Assembly (NCBI RefSeq): GCF_900142255.1
Contig: NZ_FRAF01000008.1
Span: 1 to 64,000, forward strand
Reading direction: 5' to 3'
From: Alicyclobacillus tolerans
GTDB taxonomy: Bacteria > Bacillota > Bacilli > Alicyclobacillales > Alicyclobacillaceae
DNA: 64,000 nt
Part shown: positions 29,814-39,177 of the stretch, one piece after another
Numbering within the stretch: position 1 is the first letter of the stretch
How the letters are laid out: every line of letters starts with the position of its first letter
Position numbers and translations under genes: made by a program
Notes under the pieces: model-generated
Seen by the model: only the letters and a program-made list of their open reading frames with translations
Database searches by the model: none
Told to the model about the DNA's origin: nothing

Positions 29814-29838
29814 AGACCCTGCAAATTTGGCAGGGTCT
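29814..29838 (-). terminator. terminator after spoVG
   Basis: AGACCCTGC/GCAGGGTCT nine-base stem with T-rich flanks on both sides, likely bidirectional. The 343-base gap 29575-29917 between glmU and spoVG otherwise shows only A/T-rich sequence without a convincing gene. Confidence 0.85.
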
Positions 29839-29917
29839 ATCTTTTTATACATAAATTCAGTCATTGCATTGCTGCACGACTTTTTATTCAACAACCCCAA
29901 CGCCTCTTCCGATATCA

Positions 29918-30205
29918 TCAGGCACTTGGCTCTTCCAAAGCCACATCGGATACATCGGAACGATAGTACTCTTCCAGAACAGCCTGTTGAATCTTTTGAC
30001 GCATATCGGATGAAATGGGATGCGCAATATCTCGAAACTGACCATCCGGTGTTTTTTTACTCGGCATGGCCACAAACATACCATTGTTTCCATCAATGAC
30101 GCGGATGTCATGAACAACAAATTCGCCATCAAAAGTTACTGAAGCAATTGCCTTCATACGTCCATCATTGACGACTTTGCGCAAACGTATATCCGTAATT
30201 TGCAC
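29918..30205 (-). CDS. spoVG: septation/RNA-binding regulator SpoVG
   Basis: Small nucleic-acid-binding protein affecting asymmetric septation. The conserved core [25 protein letters not shown] and FVAMPSKK is complete. GTG 30205 has AAGGGTGG eight bases upstream and yields 95 residues, as in Bacillus; the upstream ATG would add an unsupported leader. Flanked by terminators, so monocistronic. Confidence 0.96.
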   Translation of the reverse strand: MQITDIRLRKVVNDGRMKAIASVTFDGEFVVHDIRVIDGNNGMFVAMPSKKTPDGQFRDIAHPISSDMRQKIQQAVLEEYYRSDVSDVALEEPSA

Positions 30206-30251
30206 CCTGTTCACCACCCTTAGCTGTAGAAGCATCCCCCATGCTGTGCAT

Positions 30252-30283
30252 ATTTTTCTACATATTGTTCTTCTTTTCCTGCT
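30252..30283 (-). promoter_or_regulatory. candidate sigma-H promoter for spoVG
   Basis: AGCAGGAAAA at 30274-30283 and GTAGAAAAAT at 30252-30261 on the minus strand resemble the spoVG sigma-H elements AGGAWWT and GAAT, with A/T-rich DNA upstream. The spacing is one base wider than in B. subtilis and the -10 is imperfect. Confidence 0.45.
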
Positions 30284-30317
30284 ATTACGTCAAAATGTTT
30301 GTAAAATTTTCGTCAAT

Positions 30318-30353
30318 AAAAAACCTGCCCCTCTCAAAAGTCAGGGGCAGGTT
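30318..30353 (-). terminator. terminator after ridA
   Basis: Eleven-base stem AACCTGCCCCT/AGGGGCAGGTT followed on the minus strand by TTTTTT, 21 bases after ridA. Confidence 0.88.
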
Positions 30354-30373
30354 GGAACAGGTTAGAAAAAATT

Positions 30374-30748
30374 CTATTCGAGAGCAGCAACCAATTCTAT
30401 TTCCACTTGCGCCCCACGTGGCAAAGCAGCCACCTGAACCGTGGAACGCGCCGGGCGATGGTCGCCAAAATATTGTGCATACAAGGAATTCACAGTTTGA
30501 AAATGAGCGAGATCGGTAAGAAAAATAGTCGTTTTAACCACATTTTGACGTGTCATTCCAGCCGCATGTAGCACTGCATCCAAATTATCCAGTACCTGCT
30601 TTGTCTGCTCTTCAATTCCGCCAGTGACCATTTCACCAGCTGGAGTCAAGGGTATCTGGCCAGAGGTGTAGAGAACATTTCCCAATTGCACCGCTTGTGA
30701 ATAAGGACCTATGGCCGCCGGTGCTTTTTCAGTGGCAATCATCTTCAT
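30374..30748 (-). CDS. ridA: enamine/imine deaminase RidA (YabJ)
   Basis: Hydrolyses reactive 2-aminoacrylate and related imines. The 124 residues carry the YjgF/RidA signatures: AIGPYSQAV near the N-terminus, TSGQIPL, and the C-terminal PARSTVQVAALPRGAQVEIELVA with the substrate-binding arginine. It follows purR, as yabJ does in Bacillus. Confidence 0.96.
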   Translation of the reverse strand: MKMIATEKAPAAIGPYSQAVQLGNVLYTSGQIPLTPAGEMVTGGIEEQTKQVLDNLDAVLHAAGMTRQNVVKTTIFLTDLAHFQTVNSLYAQYFGDHRPARSTVQVAALPRGAQVEIELVAALE

Positions 30749-30834
30749 GATTTTTCATCCTTCCCTTCTAAGGCTTACAAAGAATGGGGAACCCATCCGG
30801 ACATTCCGTTATTCACTATATCACGACGTGATAG

Positions 30835-31638
30835 CTACGCGTGATAGACAGGTTGAACAAATATACTCCCATCCAACTGAGTTGCTTTGACCTCAAGGAG
30901 CGCCAAGTAATCGGATATCAACTTTTTCTGGGGTTCCTCGGTTTTTACAAAGACCGCTGTTCCAACTACTTCCACTGAAAACTCTGCCAGCAAAGCGCGC
31001 ACAGCCTGCGCTGTGGCACCAGCTTTCATAAAATCATCAACTACCAAGGCACGCGCCCGTTCTGGGAGCGCCCGTTTGGACACATACATTGTACTAATCC
31101 GCCGTTCCGAACCGGACACATAATGCATGCTGAGTGCCGCTCCTTCCGTCACCTTATGCTCGCGACGGACAATAACAAGCGGCACGTCGAGATAGCGAGC
31201 TGTCGCTACAGCTAGTGGGATTCCCTTAGTCTCCACTGTCACTACCACGTTGGGTTGTACTTTAGCCATTTCTGCTGCTATCATCCGACCAATGTTATCT
31301 AATACATCAGGCTGGCCAAGAATATCCGACATATAGATAAACCCACCCGGCAACATACGTGAAGGATGAGAAAGTTCACTCGCTAACCGTTCAAGAAAAC
31401 GCAGTCTGATGGAATCTGGCATACCTACCGTGAAACGCACTCCACCCGATGCACCAGGCAAACTTTCAATTGTACCTTCCTGTGTTTCTTCTAGAAAAGC
31501 GCGCAAAAACGCCACATCTTCACTGAGCGTCGATTTGGCAGCTACCTCACTGCCCGCCAATTCCGAAAGAGAGTATACATGATGGGGACGATCAAAGAGA
31601 CGCTTGGCCATAGCCAGCAAACGTGAAGACCGTCTCAT
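30835..31638 (-). CDS. purR: purine operon repressor PurR
   Basis: Bacillus-type PurR: an N-terminal winged-helix domain (residues 1-70) and a phosphoribosyltransferase-fold effector domain with PRPP motif ALVVDDFMKAGATAQ (about 198-212). PRPP relieves repression of purine genes. The 267 residues are slightly short of the 285 of B. subtilis. The start overlaps the end of ispE by four bases. Confidence 0.94.
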   Translation of the reverse strand: MRRSSRLLAMAKRLFDRPHHVYSLSELAGSEVAAKSTLSEDVAFLRAFLEETQEGTIESLPGASGGVRFTVGMPDSIRLRFLERLASELSHPSRMLPGGFIYMSDILGQPDVLDNIGRMIAAEMAKVQPNVVVTVETKGIPLAVATARYLDVPLVIVRREHKVTEGAALSMHYVSGSERRISTMYVSKRALPERARALVVDDFMKAGATAQAVRALLAEFSVEVVGTAVFVKTEEPQKKLISDYLALLEVKATQLDGSIFVQPVYHA

Positions 31639-32516
31639 CCTGTCTGCCCCCCGCTGTTTGGCTGAAAAAGTCGCGCAAGATAAACATCCTTGGCAAACCC
31701 GCGTAGCGCATTGTATACCCTCTGTCCTGCAGACTGCGTAGGAACCAGCGTAAAAAGCGTTGGGCCACTGCCTGACATATGGCAGGGTAATCCACTCACC
31801 GACTGCATTTTACGATGCAGCTGAGCCACTTCGGGATAGAGCCGAAAGGTCACGGGCTGCAAGTCGTTACAGATGAGCGACTCTATTTCCGCCAGTGTAC
31901 AGCCTTTAGCAAATCGCTCCGTCATGGCAGAACTGACTCGCTTGTTGCTAAAATCATCCGCTTGAATCGACTGATAAACCTCTGTAGTCGAAACATAAAG
32001 TGGAGGTTTCAATAAAACTACCCAACTGCGCAAGGCAGGTTGAACATGCGTAATTTTCTCGCCCCGCCCGGATGCAATAGCACAGCCGTTGTAAATACAA
32101 AAAGGTACGTCCGATCCGATTTGAGCACCAAGTTCAGCTAATTCGTCCAATGAAAAGGGATGTCCCGCCAGACGGTTAAGACCGCGCAAAACGGCAGCAG
32201 CATCAGCCGAGCCCCCGGCTAATCCGGCTGCGACCGGTATATTTTTGGTCAAATAAATACGTACACCGCGCGTAAGGTTAGCAGCAGAAAGAAACTTCTC
32301 AGCCGCTATCACCGCCAAATTACGTCCATCAAGCGGTATGCTCGTGGCTTGTGATTCCATGACAATTTCCATAGATTCCGGCAACCACTCCAGAGCCACT
32401 TCATCCGACAAATCAATGCTCTGCATGACCATATCCACTTCATGATAACCATCTGGACGTTTTCCAAGTACATTTAGGGTTAAATTAATTTTGGCATACG
32501 CCCGCTCCAACAACAA
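31635..32516 (-). CDS. ispE: 4-diphosphocytidyl-2-C-methyl-D-erythritol kinase
   Basis: GHMP kinase of the MEP isoprenoid pathway. Visible motifs: AYAKINLTLNVLGKRPDGYHEV, the ATP loop PVAAGLAGGSADAAAVLRGL, and GSGPTLF near the C-terminus. Start uncertain: TTG 32516 (or 32513) follows GAGGTGGGG and gives the family length (about 293); an upstream TTG at 32567 would add 17 unmatched residues. Follows cphA. Confidence 0.93.
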   Translation of the reverse strand: MLLERAYAKINLTLNVLGKRPDGYHEVDMVMQSIDLSDEVALEWLPESMEIVMESQATSIPLDGRNLAVIAAEKFLSAANLTRGVRIYLTKNIPVAAGLAGGSADAAAVLRGLNRLAGHPFSLDELAELGAQIGSDVPFCIYNGCAIASGRGEKITHVQPALRSWVVLLKPPLYVSTTEVYQSIQADDFSNKRVSSAMTERFAKGCTLAEIESLICNDLQPVTFRLYPEVAQLHRKMQSVSGLPCHMSGSGPTLFTLVPTQSAGQRVYNALRGFAKDVYLARLFQPNSGGQTG

Positions 32517-32607
32517 AGGCCCCACCTCGTCGCACTCTAGCATGCGACGTGGCGAAGGCCAAGTCAAGTTCCTTGTCTAGTTTGTTGAAAAGCCTAGGAA
32601 AATACGC

Positions 32608-35259
32608 TTAAACCATTGCGTAACCAGGAACCTGTTCGGCGTCTGCCTGCCATTGTGTAAGGGGCTTGGCCTGACGTGACTTGAGTTCTGTCAACAACGG
32701 TTCCAATTTTTCATAGAAAGCTACCACCATATCTCCCGCTTTTGCCTTATCTAGTGCCGTCTGAAAAGCAATCAGTTCATCTTCAATGATTTGCAACGCA
32801 CTTTGAGGAGCCAAACTTTGCATACGTTCTGCCATCATTTTGGCGATTTCGCCTGGTTGTCGTCCACGCTTATCCGCATCCTCTTTCACAATCGTCCAGT
32901 CAAAACAACCCGCCAACACCTCTGAAGAAGCGTAAACAACTTCGTCAGCGCGATCGCCCGGAACACCCACAACCCCTATGAGATGATGGGCCCCCAACTG
33001 TTTCACCCACTCTGTCACACAAGCAAAGCCGTGAGGATTATGTCCATAATCAAGAATGACCCTTACCCGATTGGGCAACTCGTACATCATAGCTCGGCCA
33101 GTGTTATGCTGATTGGCATGAAAACCGAGCAATGCCGCCGCCACTTCCTGCCGGGTCAACCCGAGATGGCGCAACGCCGCTGTCGCAGCCAAACAATTTT
33201 GCACATGAAACTTGGCTGTCCCTAAAACGGTGAGAGGTATTTTCTCTACTGATACAATTGGATATTCAAAGCTCCCAACCGCCTCAACAATTTGCTTACG
33301 ATTTAAGTAATAAGCTGTTCCTCCAGAGGCTAAGTGAAGCTGAATCTCATGGTTTTGTGTCTGCATTGAAAACAAGGCTGTTTTTGCTTTAATGCGCGAA
33401 CGCATAGAAAGAACACGCTCGTCGTCAGCGTTCAATACGACACAACCGGTTGGTTTGACACATTCTGCTACCAACGATTTGACATGTACAATGTCTTCCA
33501 ATGTGTCAATGCCGTCTTGACCAAGATGATCAGCTGTAATATTCGTAATCACACCCACATCAGCCAAGTCGTATGCAAGACCCCCGCGACAAATACCGCC
33601 ACGAGCCGTTTCCAAAACAGCTACATCGACTGTTGGATCGGACAAAACCAGACGGGCACTGCGCGGTCCTGTGGTATCTCCTGACATCACTTGTACGCCA
33701 TTGATATAGACTCCCTCTGTGGTCGTCATCCCTACCCTGACGCCTTGCCTCTCTAAAGCGTGGGCAATCAAACGAGTGGTTGTCGTTTTGCCATTGGTGC
33801 CTGTAATAGCGACAATGGGAATTCTTCCGTTGCTATTGTCAGGAAAGAGGGATGCAACAATAGCATCAGCCACGTCTCTTGAACGTCCTTGTGTAGGATA
33901 TTGATGCATGCGAATTCCCGGCGCAGCATTCACTTCAATGACAGCCATATTCGAAGAAGATGGTTTGGCTAACGGATTGTCCATCACTATATCAATACCA
34001 CATACATCCAGACCTACTGCTCTGGCTGTGCGAGCAGCCAAAGTTTTAAGAAGCGGATGAATTTGATCGGTGATATCCTTCGCATGCCCACCTGTCGAGA
34101 GATTTGCACTTTCCCTCAACCACACTTGTTGACCTGCTTGCGGCACAGAATCAAGAGAATAGCCCTGGCGAGTCAAGGTCTGATGAACAATTTCATCTAC
34201 CTTGACACGTGTCAACGGCCGCTCATGATCGATGCCCCGAAGAGGATCTTCATTTAAGATTTCAATCAATTCACTAACGGTCCGTTGACCATCTCCCTCT
34301 ACATAAGGAGGTATTCTAAGACTAGCTGCGGCAAATTCGCCGCCTACACAAAGCAGACGCAAATTTTGTCCGCGGCAATAGACCTCAACCACGACTTCCT
34401 GGCTATACTCTGCTGCAATGTCAAACGCTTTTTGGATTTCTTCTGGACTGTTCAGATCGAGCGATACGCCTCTTCCTTGGTTACCGTAACGCGGTTTGAC
34501 CACTACTGGTTGACCCAGACGTTCCCAGATTTGCACTGCCTCCTCAGAAGTAACGGCCACATCACCACGAGGCACCGGTATTCCTGCTTCTTCTAAAACG
34601 AGCTTGGTCAATTCTTTATCAGATGCGATATCTACAGCTACCGCGGAGCAGTTATCGGTAATGGTAGCGACCACCCTTTTGCAGTAACGGCCATATCCAA
34701 GTTGAAGAAAACTTTGCCCGCCGATCCGTCGAACTGGTATGTCACGCCTTTCAGCAGCTTCCAAAATCGCTTTTGTACTGGGGCCAAGTTCTGTAACCGC
34801 CAGAATATCTTGTGCTTCCTGCAATACGCTCTGCAAGGGAAATGCCTGCCCTTGCAATAGATTTTCTACGCATTCCAACGCTTTGTAGAGAAGAAATTTT
34901 TGCGCAGCATACGCTTTACACTCAATAACTATATTGTATATACCTGGACCGTCTGCATAGAGTGTCTTGCCATAATGTACGTCGATCTCCAGCAATGTAC
35001 ACAATTCTATACAAACATGTTCCACTATGTGCCCAAAATACGTTCCTTCTTCAAGGCGCTCCAAAAAACCTCCAGGCTGACCTTTTGCACAGTGGTGCTC
35101 CGACAGTCCTGGCAAGAGTTGAAGCAAACGTTCATGAAAACCCGGAAACTCTTTGCTCTCGCGCTCTGTCAGTTCTTCTAAATGGATACGGGCCTGAAGT
35201 ATAGGTTTATAAAGAAACAAATTAGGCCCTTCAATATGCCGTACAGAGACGATTCTCAT
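32608..35259 (-). CDS. cphA: cyanophycin synthetase
   Basis: Polymerises Asp and Arg into the storage polypeptide cyanophycin using ATP. The 883 residues have the family's three-part layout: N-terminal CphA domain (1-160), ATP-grasp domain (about 210-470: VVVKPRYGNQGRGV, EVNAAPGIRMHQYP), and Mur-ligase-like domain with P-loop GTNGKTTTT at about 486-494. Length and all motifs look intact. The start codon overlaps the cphB stop (ATGA). Not part of the Bacillus synteny here. Confidence 0.95.
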   Translation of the reverse strand: MRIVSVRHIEGPNLFLYKPILQARIHLEELTERESKEFPGFHERLLQLLPGLSEHHCAKGQPGGFLERLEEGTYFGHIVEHVCIELCTLLEIDVHYGKTLYADGPGIYNIVIECKAYAAQKFLLYKALECVENLLQGQAFPLQSVLQEAQDILAVTELGPSTKAILEAAERRDIPVRRIGGQSFLQLGYGRYCKRVVATITDNCSAVAVDIASDKELTKLVLEEAGIPVPRGDVAVTSEEAVQIWERLGQPVVVKPRYGNQGRGVSLDLNSPEEIQKAFDIAAEYSQEVVVEVYCRGQNLRLLCVGGEFAAASLRIPPYVEGDGQRTVSELIEILNEDPLRGIDHERPLTRVKVDEIVHQTLTRQGYSLDSVPQAGQQVWLRESANLSTGGHAKDITDQIHPLLKTLAARTARAVGLDVCGIDIVMDNPLAKPSSSNMAVIEVNAAPGIRMHQYPTQGRSRDVADAIVASLFPDNSNGRIPIVAITGTNGKTTTTRLIAHALERQGVRVGMTTTEGVYINGVQVMSGDTTGPRSARLVLSDPTVDVAVLETARGGICRGGLAYDLADVGVITNITADHLGQDGIDTLEDIVHVKSLVAECVKPTGCVVLNADDERVLSMRSRIKAKTALFSMQTQNHEIQLHLASGGTAYYLNRKQIVEAVGSFEYPIVSVEKIPLTVLGTAKFHVQNCLAATAALRHLGLTRQEVAAALLGFHANQHNTGRAMMYELPNRVRVILDYGHNPHGFACVTEWVKQLGAHHLIGVVGVPGDRADEVVYASSEVLAGCFDWTIVKEDADKRGRQPGEIAKMMAERMQSLAPQSALQIIEDELIAFQTALDKAKAGDMVVAFYEKLEPLLTELKSRQAKPLTQWQADAEQVPGYAMV

Positions 35260-36098
35260 TCTGACAGCTCCTTGTCGCTCTGCTCCCGATAAGCGGACCA
35301 GTCTGTAATGGCTTCCCGCCGACGCATATGGAACCCGTATCCATCTGGTAGCACATGCAGGCGTACGCCACAGAGTGCAAGTGATTCATCTCGATGAACC
35401 TTATCTAAATTGCTGTAAAGCAATTGTCCAGCATCGACAATAGAAACCGCGCCACGCCCAATCACCCGCAGCACACCTTGATGCACAGAAATGGCTGTAT
35501 CTTCATCAATTCCCATACCAAGATGGTGCGGATATTGAGCTACTGCCGAGAGTAGTCGTCCAAGCCGGCCGCGCTGGGCAAAGTGTTGGTCAATAACGAC
35601 GCCATCTAAAAATTCCATACCGGGAGCCATATCCACAATAGATATGCGCGGATTGGTCTCCGCCTCGCCGCTGACAATCATGGTACTTGACATCATGGAT
35701 GCACCCGCGCTCGTACCGCCAAGTGGAATGCCGTTTGCGTGCGCCTCATGAAGTGCTGCGTCTACGCGTGTCCCTCCCAGTAACTTGGTAATCCGCAACT
35801 GATCTCCACCTGTAAAATAAATGCAAGTGGCATCGCGAATCATTTCCACCGCACTATCCCGATTGGCTGCGCTACGGTTAGAAACGTCAAAAGTGCGCAC
35901 ATCAGCTGCGCCCAGTTTTTTAAACACCTCGATATACTGCGTTCCCACTTCGATTGGATACTCAGTGGCCACGGTCATAATGAGGACACGGGCGTGCCGA
36001 CCGCCTCCAAGTTCCAAAAAATGTCTAAGAATTCTGCATTCATTCTGCTTGTCCTCTGCTCCACCCACTACTACAAGTGGTCCAGCTTGAGGGGCCAC
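35256..36098 (-). CDS. cphB: cyanophycinase
   Basis: Serine peptidase of family S51 that cuts cyanophycin to beta-Asp-Arg dipeptides. The nucleophile motif GGTSAGAS and the downstream DQHFAQRGRLGRLL are present, as is VVGGAEDK at the N-terminus. GTG 36098 follows GAGGAGGG at six bases and gives 280 residues. Precedes cphA with a four-base overlap, so the two are co-translated. A small palindrome TTGCGC/GCGCAA lies upstream at 36134-36149. Confidence 0.93.
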   Translation of the reverse strand: MAPQAGPLVVVGGAEDKQNECRILRHFLELGGGRHARVLIMTVATEYPIEVGTQYIEVFKKLGAADVRTFDVSNRSAANRDSAVEMIRDATCIYFTGGDQLRITKLLGGTRVDAALHEAHANGIPLGGTSAGASMMSSTMIVSGEAETNPRISIVDMAPGMEFLDGVVIDQHFAQRGRLGRLLSAVAQYPHHLGMGIDEDTAISVHQGVLRVIGRGAVSIVDAGQLLYSNLDKVHRDESLALCGVRLHVLPDGYGFHMRRREAITDWSAYREQSDKELSE

Positions 36099-36229
36099 AG
36101 ACTTCCCTCCTCTCGTGGAACAAGGCATAGTTTTTGCGCAGAAGCGCAATCATATTCCATTTTTAGATGAACCCCTCAGAGATTTTGGCCATATTTTTTC
36201 AAATATCCAGATAACGTAGACGCGGAAAC

Positions 36230-36268
36230 GAAAAAATAAAAGAAGCCGTACGCTAAAGCGCCGACTTC
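36230..36268 (-). terminator. terminator after veg
   Basis: GAAGTCG/CGGCTTC stem extended by CGC/GCG, with the minus strand continuing TTTTATTTTTT. It separates veg from cphB. The 284-base gap 36099-36382 shows no sspF-like gene. Confidence 0.75.
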
Positions 36269-36382
36269 AGGAGAAACTTAACCATATCAAAATCTATTGA
36301 GATTGACCTAGATGTCAAATTTATTGCTTCTATCTCTAAAACGAAACGCTGCGGCTACCAAATGTCCGCAATCACTTGCCTG

Positions 36383-36646
36383 CTACATGAGCCGCGTGTT
36401 TTCGCCGTCTTTGCATAGAACCAATTCAACAGTCTCTGTCAACACGTCAGCATAACTGTAGGAAACGCGTTTAAAGGAACCATCAGGAGGATCAAGCTTG
36501 ACGACAAATACAGAGGGATAGGTTTCCTCAAGCACACCAAAATGCTCGACTGTTTTCCTGCGCCCTCCGTTGGCCCGCAATAACAGGCGCTCACCAACCA
36601 GACCTTCAAGATTTTTTTTAATTTCGTGGAGCGCATTTTTCGCCAA
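36383..36646 (-). CDS. veg: Veg protein
   Basis: Small conserved Bacillota protein, highly expressed in vegetative cells and reported to stimulate biofilm genes in B. subtilis. The core reads [20 protein letters not shown] then [12 protein letters not shown] 36646 has GAGGTGG six bases upstream and gives 87 residues, matching the family. Two strong promoters precede it. Confidence 0.94.
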   Translation of the reverse strand: MAKNALHEIKKNLEGLVGERLLLRANGGRRKTVEHFGVLEETYPSVFVVKLDPPDGSFKRVSYSYADVLTETVELVLCKDGENTRLM

Positions 36647-36671
36647 CACACACCACCTCTTTCCAACAAAC

Positions 36672-36700
36672 AGTATATCATCAAGAAAGAGGCATGTCAA
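36672..36700 (-). promoter_or_regulatory. veg proximal sigma-A promoter
   Basis: TTGACA at 36695-36700, 17-base spacer, TATACT at 36672-36677. Confidence 0.8.
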
Positions 36701-36712
36701 CCCAAAGCGTAC

Positions 36713-36742
36713 ATTATAGCAACGCATGAATTTTGTTGTCAA
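36713..36742 (-). promoter_or_regulatory. veg distal sigma-A promoter
   Basis: TTGACA at 36737-36742, 18-base spacer, TATAAT at 36713-36718. Tandem with the proximal promoter; veg is known in B. subtilis for two strong promoters. Confidence 0.78.
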
Positions 36743-36797
36743 TGGGTAAACTACATTCTTTTTTTATATTTTCGTCCCGAAGCCATTAAGCTTTCAT

Positions 36798-37658
36798 TTA
36801 AAAGGAGGATTTCGGAAGTCCAAGGCGATATTTTCCGCGCGACTCCAATCCGCCTACACCATCAATGCCTGTATAGGTCGCCTTGACGACATCGTAGAGA
36901 TTGACCGTCTCGTGAATCGGCGTATAAGCAATTTTCTCCGCAATAAAGACCGGATCGAGCGCATGAATCATGATGCGCTGCGGGGAACTGGCAAAATTGG
37001 CACCCGCGTCAATAATACCTTCAAAATGGGATTGGCAGGCTCCTGCAATAATAACGAGATCGTCCATATTCCGCACGCGCTTGCGGGCATTAGCCACTGC
37101 GCGGATAAAATGCAAGGAGTTGCGGTAATTTTGTATGTCTTTCAGATCTTTTCCTTTGCGAATCACACCATCGTGTCCAGTAATAATCAGGATGTCTGGC
37201 TCATGCTTCTCAATCAGCTGTACGACCATATCCGCCATTTTGTGCTCGGCCAAATGTTCTCCTATTGCCCGGATACCGAGTTCGCGGTACATCGCCAAAC
37301 ATTTCTGTAAATATGCTCCATCTCCGTCGAGGTGTAGAACTCGTCCGGGCCGTTCAAAAAAATCCGGATTCGATTGATAGCGCGTTTCCCTGCGCAACGC
37401 TCGCTTCTCTAAATCGACAGCCCGTCTGGACTGAATCAGCTTGAGACTTTCTCCTTCTACTTTGCTGCGTCTTGCTTCAAAGACGCGTTGCTCATCTTCA
37501 GAAACAGCCTCCAGATCGTCATAAGGAGCGTCGGCAATCAGCCGTACATCCATACCCTTGAGAATAGCTGTAGAAGTTTCTTCATCAACCTCCACAATTT
37601 GAAAGAAAACGTCTTTGCCGTATGATTTTCGAACCACACAGTCACCTGGCTTCCACAC
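36798..37658 (-). CDS. yabG: sporulation-specific protease YabG
   Basis: Cysteine protease that trims coat proteins such as SafA and SpoIVA late in sporulation. Family features include the N-terminal GDCVVRKSYG region, HLDGDGAYLQKCL, ILIITGHDG, and IIAGACQSHFEGIIDAGANFASSP. GTG 37658 lies six bases after GGGAGGG and is preferred; ATG 37664 would sit directly against that site. A sigma-K-like promoter is upstream. Confidence 0.94.
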   Translation of the reverse strand: MWKPGDCVVRKSYGKDVFFQIVEVDEETSTAILKGMDVRLIADAPYDDLEAVSEDEQRVFEARRSKVEGESLKLIQSRRAVDLEKRALRRETRYQSNPDFFERPGRVLHLDGDGAYLQKCLAMYRELGIRAIGEHLAEHKMADMVVQLIEKHEPDILIITGHDGVIRKGKDLKDIQNYRNSLHFIRAVANARKRVRNMDDLVIIAGACQSHFEGIIDAGANFASSPQRIMIHALDPVFIAEKIAYTPIHETVNLYDVVKATYTGIDGVGGLESRGKYRLGLPKSSF

Positions 37659-37688
37659 GCGCATCCCTCCCGTCCGCCGTTGATGCAT

Positions 37689-37716
37689 CAGCCTATGCGA
37701 AGGTTGCGCCGAATGT
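37689..37716 (-). promoter_or_regulatory. candidate sigma-K promoter for yabG
   Basis: Minimal -35 AC at 37715-37716, 17-base spacer, CATAGGCTG at 37689-37697, one mismatch from CATANNNTA. yabG is a sigma-K gene in B. subtilis. The motif carries little information, so chance is possible. Confidence 0.35.
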
Positions 37717-37727
37717 GTTTGCCAGGC

Positions 37728-38210
37728 TTACGACTTGGTATAGCGATCGGCCACTTTAGAGGCACCGTAGGAATCTGGCTTGATACGCGCTTCGTAGCCG
37801 CTGGAAGTAATCCAGGCCACAATCTCACGAATCATGTGATGTGTCGCACCGCGTTCGCCAATATCCAGATGTACCTCTACGCGCAGGCGTTGAGGCAAAG
37901 CAGGGAGAGCTTCAAATAACATGCCTCCTACCTGGAGAGAGTAGGAGGCTTCTGTAAACATGCGCTGACGCAAGGATTCCATATGCATGAGTTGTTCTCG
38001 ATGGATGAAATATTGGGCGCCTTTACCGACGTGATGCAAGATAATGGCTGTCACGAACGAGACGTGATGCGCCTGCGGTTTAGGCTGAGAATCCGAGCCT
38101 ATAATGAGGCGAAATTCGTCGTTCGGATGATGGCTAAGCGCAGCCTGAATTCTTTCGGCTACTTCGTCGAGCGTCAGTCTGCCGTAAGTAGGACTCTCAA
38201 ACATCCACAC
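37728..38210 (-). CDS. YkuK-like ribonuclease-H-fold protein (DUF458)
   Basis: A 160-residue protein of the DUF458/YkuK family, which has an RNase-H-like fold; no biochemical role is established. Conserved parts include LIIGSDSQ with an acidic residue near 42, the HREQ segment and VHLDIGERG. GTG 38210 has GGAGAG nine bases upstream. It lies between rsmA and yabG; in B. subtilis ykuK lies elsewhere. Confidence 0.85.
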   Translation of the reverse strand: MWMFESPTYGRLTLDEVAERIQAALSHHPNDEFRLIIGSDSQPKPQAHHVSFVTAIILHHVGKGAQYFIHREQLMHMESLRQRMFTEASYSLQVGGMLFEALPALPQRLRVEVHLDIGERGATHHMIREIVAWITSSGYEARIKPDSYGASKVADRYTKS

Positions 38211-38304
38211 ATCGCATCACTCTCCTGCAGATGGACCACCATCAGGAATGGTAGAAACTTCAGGATATCCTTGTGCTTTGTTCTTTTTGTTCTTATTTTA
38301 CCTC

Positions 38305-39177
38305 TTATTGTACGCCATTTTCGACAAACGCATTAGCCAAGCGTGCAAATTCTTGCAAATCAAGCGTTTCTCCGCGCCGTTTGCCGTCAATTTGAGCACA
38401 AGCGAGAAGATGGGTTACTGCCGATTTAGAAAGACTCAATCCACCTGCCAAGGCATTATCCAATGTTTTGCGGCGCATGCCAAAAGCTGCACGCACAACC
38501 TTTCGCAAGGCTGCTTCACGCTGTAACGGATAGGGAGGTTGTGAACGAACCGCTAGACGCACGACACTCGACTCCACCGTAGGAGGAGGCAGAAAACAGT
38601 TGGCCGACACATTCACCACACGCTGTACTTCCGCCCGCCATTGAGCCATCACTGTGAGTACGCCATAGTCTTTGCCACCAGGCTTGGCGAGCAAGCGATC
38701 GGCTACTTCTTTTTGCACCAAAATCACCATATCACTAACGGGAAGATTACTTTCAAGTATATGAAAGAGCAGCGGTGTAGTGATGTAATACGGCAAATTG
38801 GCGGCTACTACCAACCGTTTCACTTCGCCCCAATGCTGCCCTACCCAATCCTCCAGGGAAACTTCCAGAGCGTCGGCAAAAAGCAAAGTCACATTGTCTG
38901 TTCCAGACAGCACCTCCTCCAGCACAGGTCGAAGGGAGTCATCTTTTTCAACCGCCAAGACCCGTGCTGCTCGCTCTGCCAAACGGGTCGTCAAAACCCC
39001 AGCACCCGGACCAATTTCAATGACGCTCGTATCAGCATGGATGTCTGCCGCATCAACGATGCTGTCTAGAGCGTGACTGTCTATGAGAAAGTTTTGTCCT
39101 AACTGTTTTTTGAGTGTAAATCCATGGCGGCCAAGCAATTCCCGCAGGACAGATGGTCGCGTGATATCTGGTTTCAT
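38305..39177 (-). CDS. rsmA: 16S rRNA dimethyladenosine transferase RsmA (KsgA)
   Basis: Dimethylates two adjacent adenines in helix 45 of 16S rRNA. The SAM-binding motif is VIEIGPGAGVLTTRL, and the catalytic motif NLPYYITTPLLF is complete. ATG 39177 overlaps the rnmV stop as ATGA and gives 290 residues, the usual size. Confidence 0.96.
   Translation of the reverse strand: MKPDITRPSVLRELLGRHGFTLKKQLGQNFLIDSHALDSIVDAADIHADTSVIEIGPGAGVLTTRLAERAARVLAVEKDDSLRPVLEEVLSGTDNVTLLFADALEVSLEDWVGQHWGEVKRLVVAANLPYYITTPLLFHILESNLPVSDMVILVQKEVADRLLAKPGGKDYGVLTVMAQWRAEVQRVVNVSANCFLPPPTVESSVVRLAVRSQPPYPLQREAALRKVVRAAFGMRRKTLDNALAGGLSLSKSAVTHLLACAQIDGKRRGETLDLQEFARLANAFVENGVQ

Noticed and set aside
36099-36382. 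Possible sspF (alpha/beta-type SASP) gene beside veg
   Set aside because: No frame with the SASP motif on either strand; only a terminator and A/T-rich sequence.
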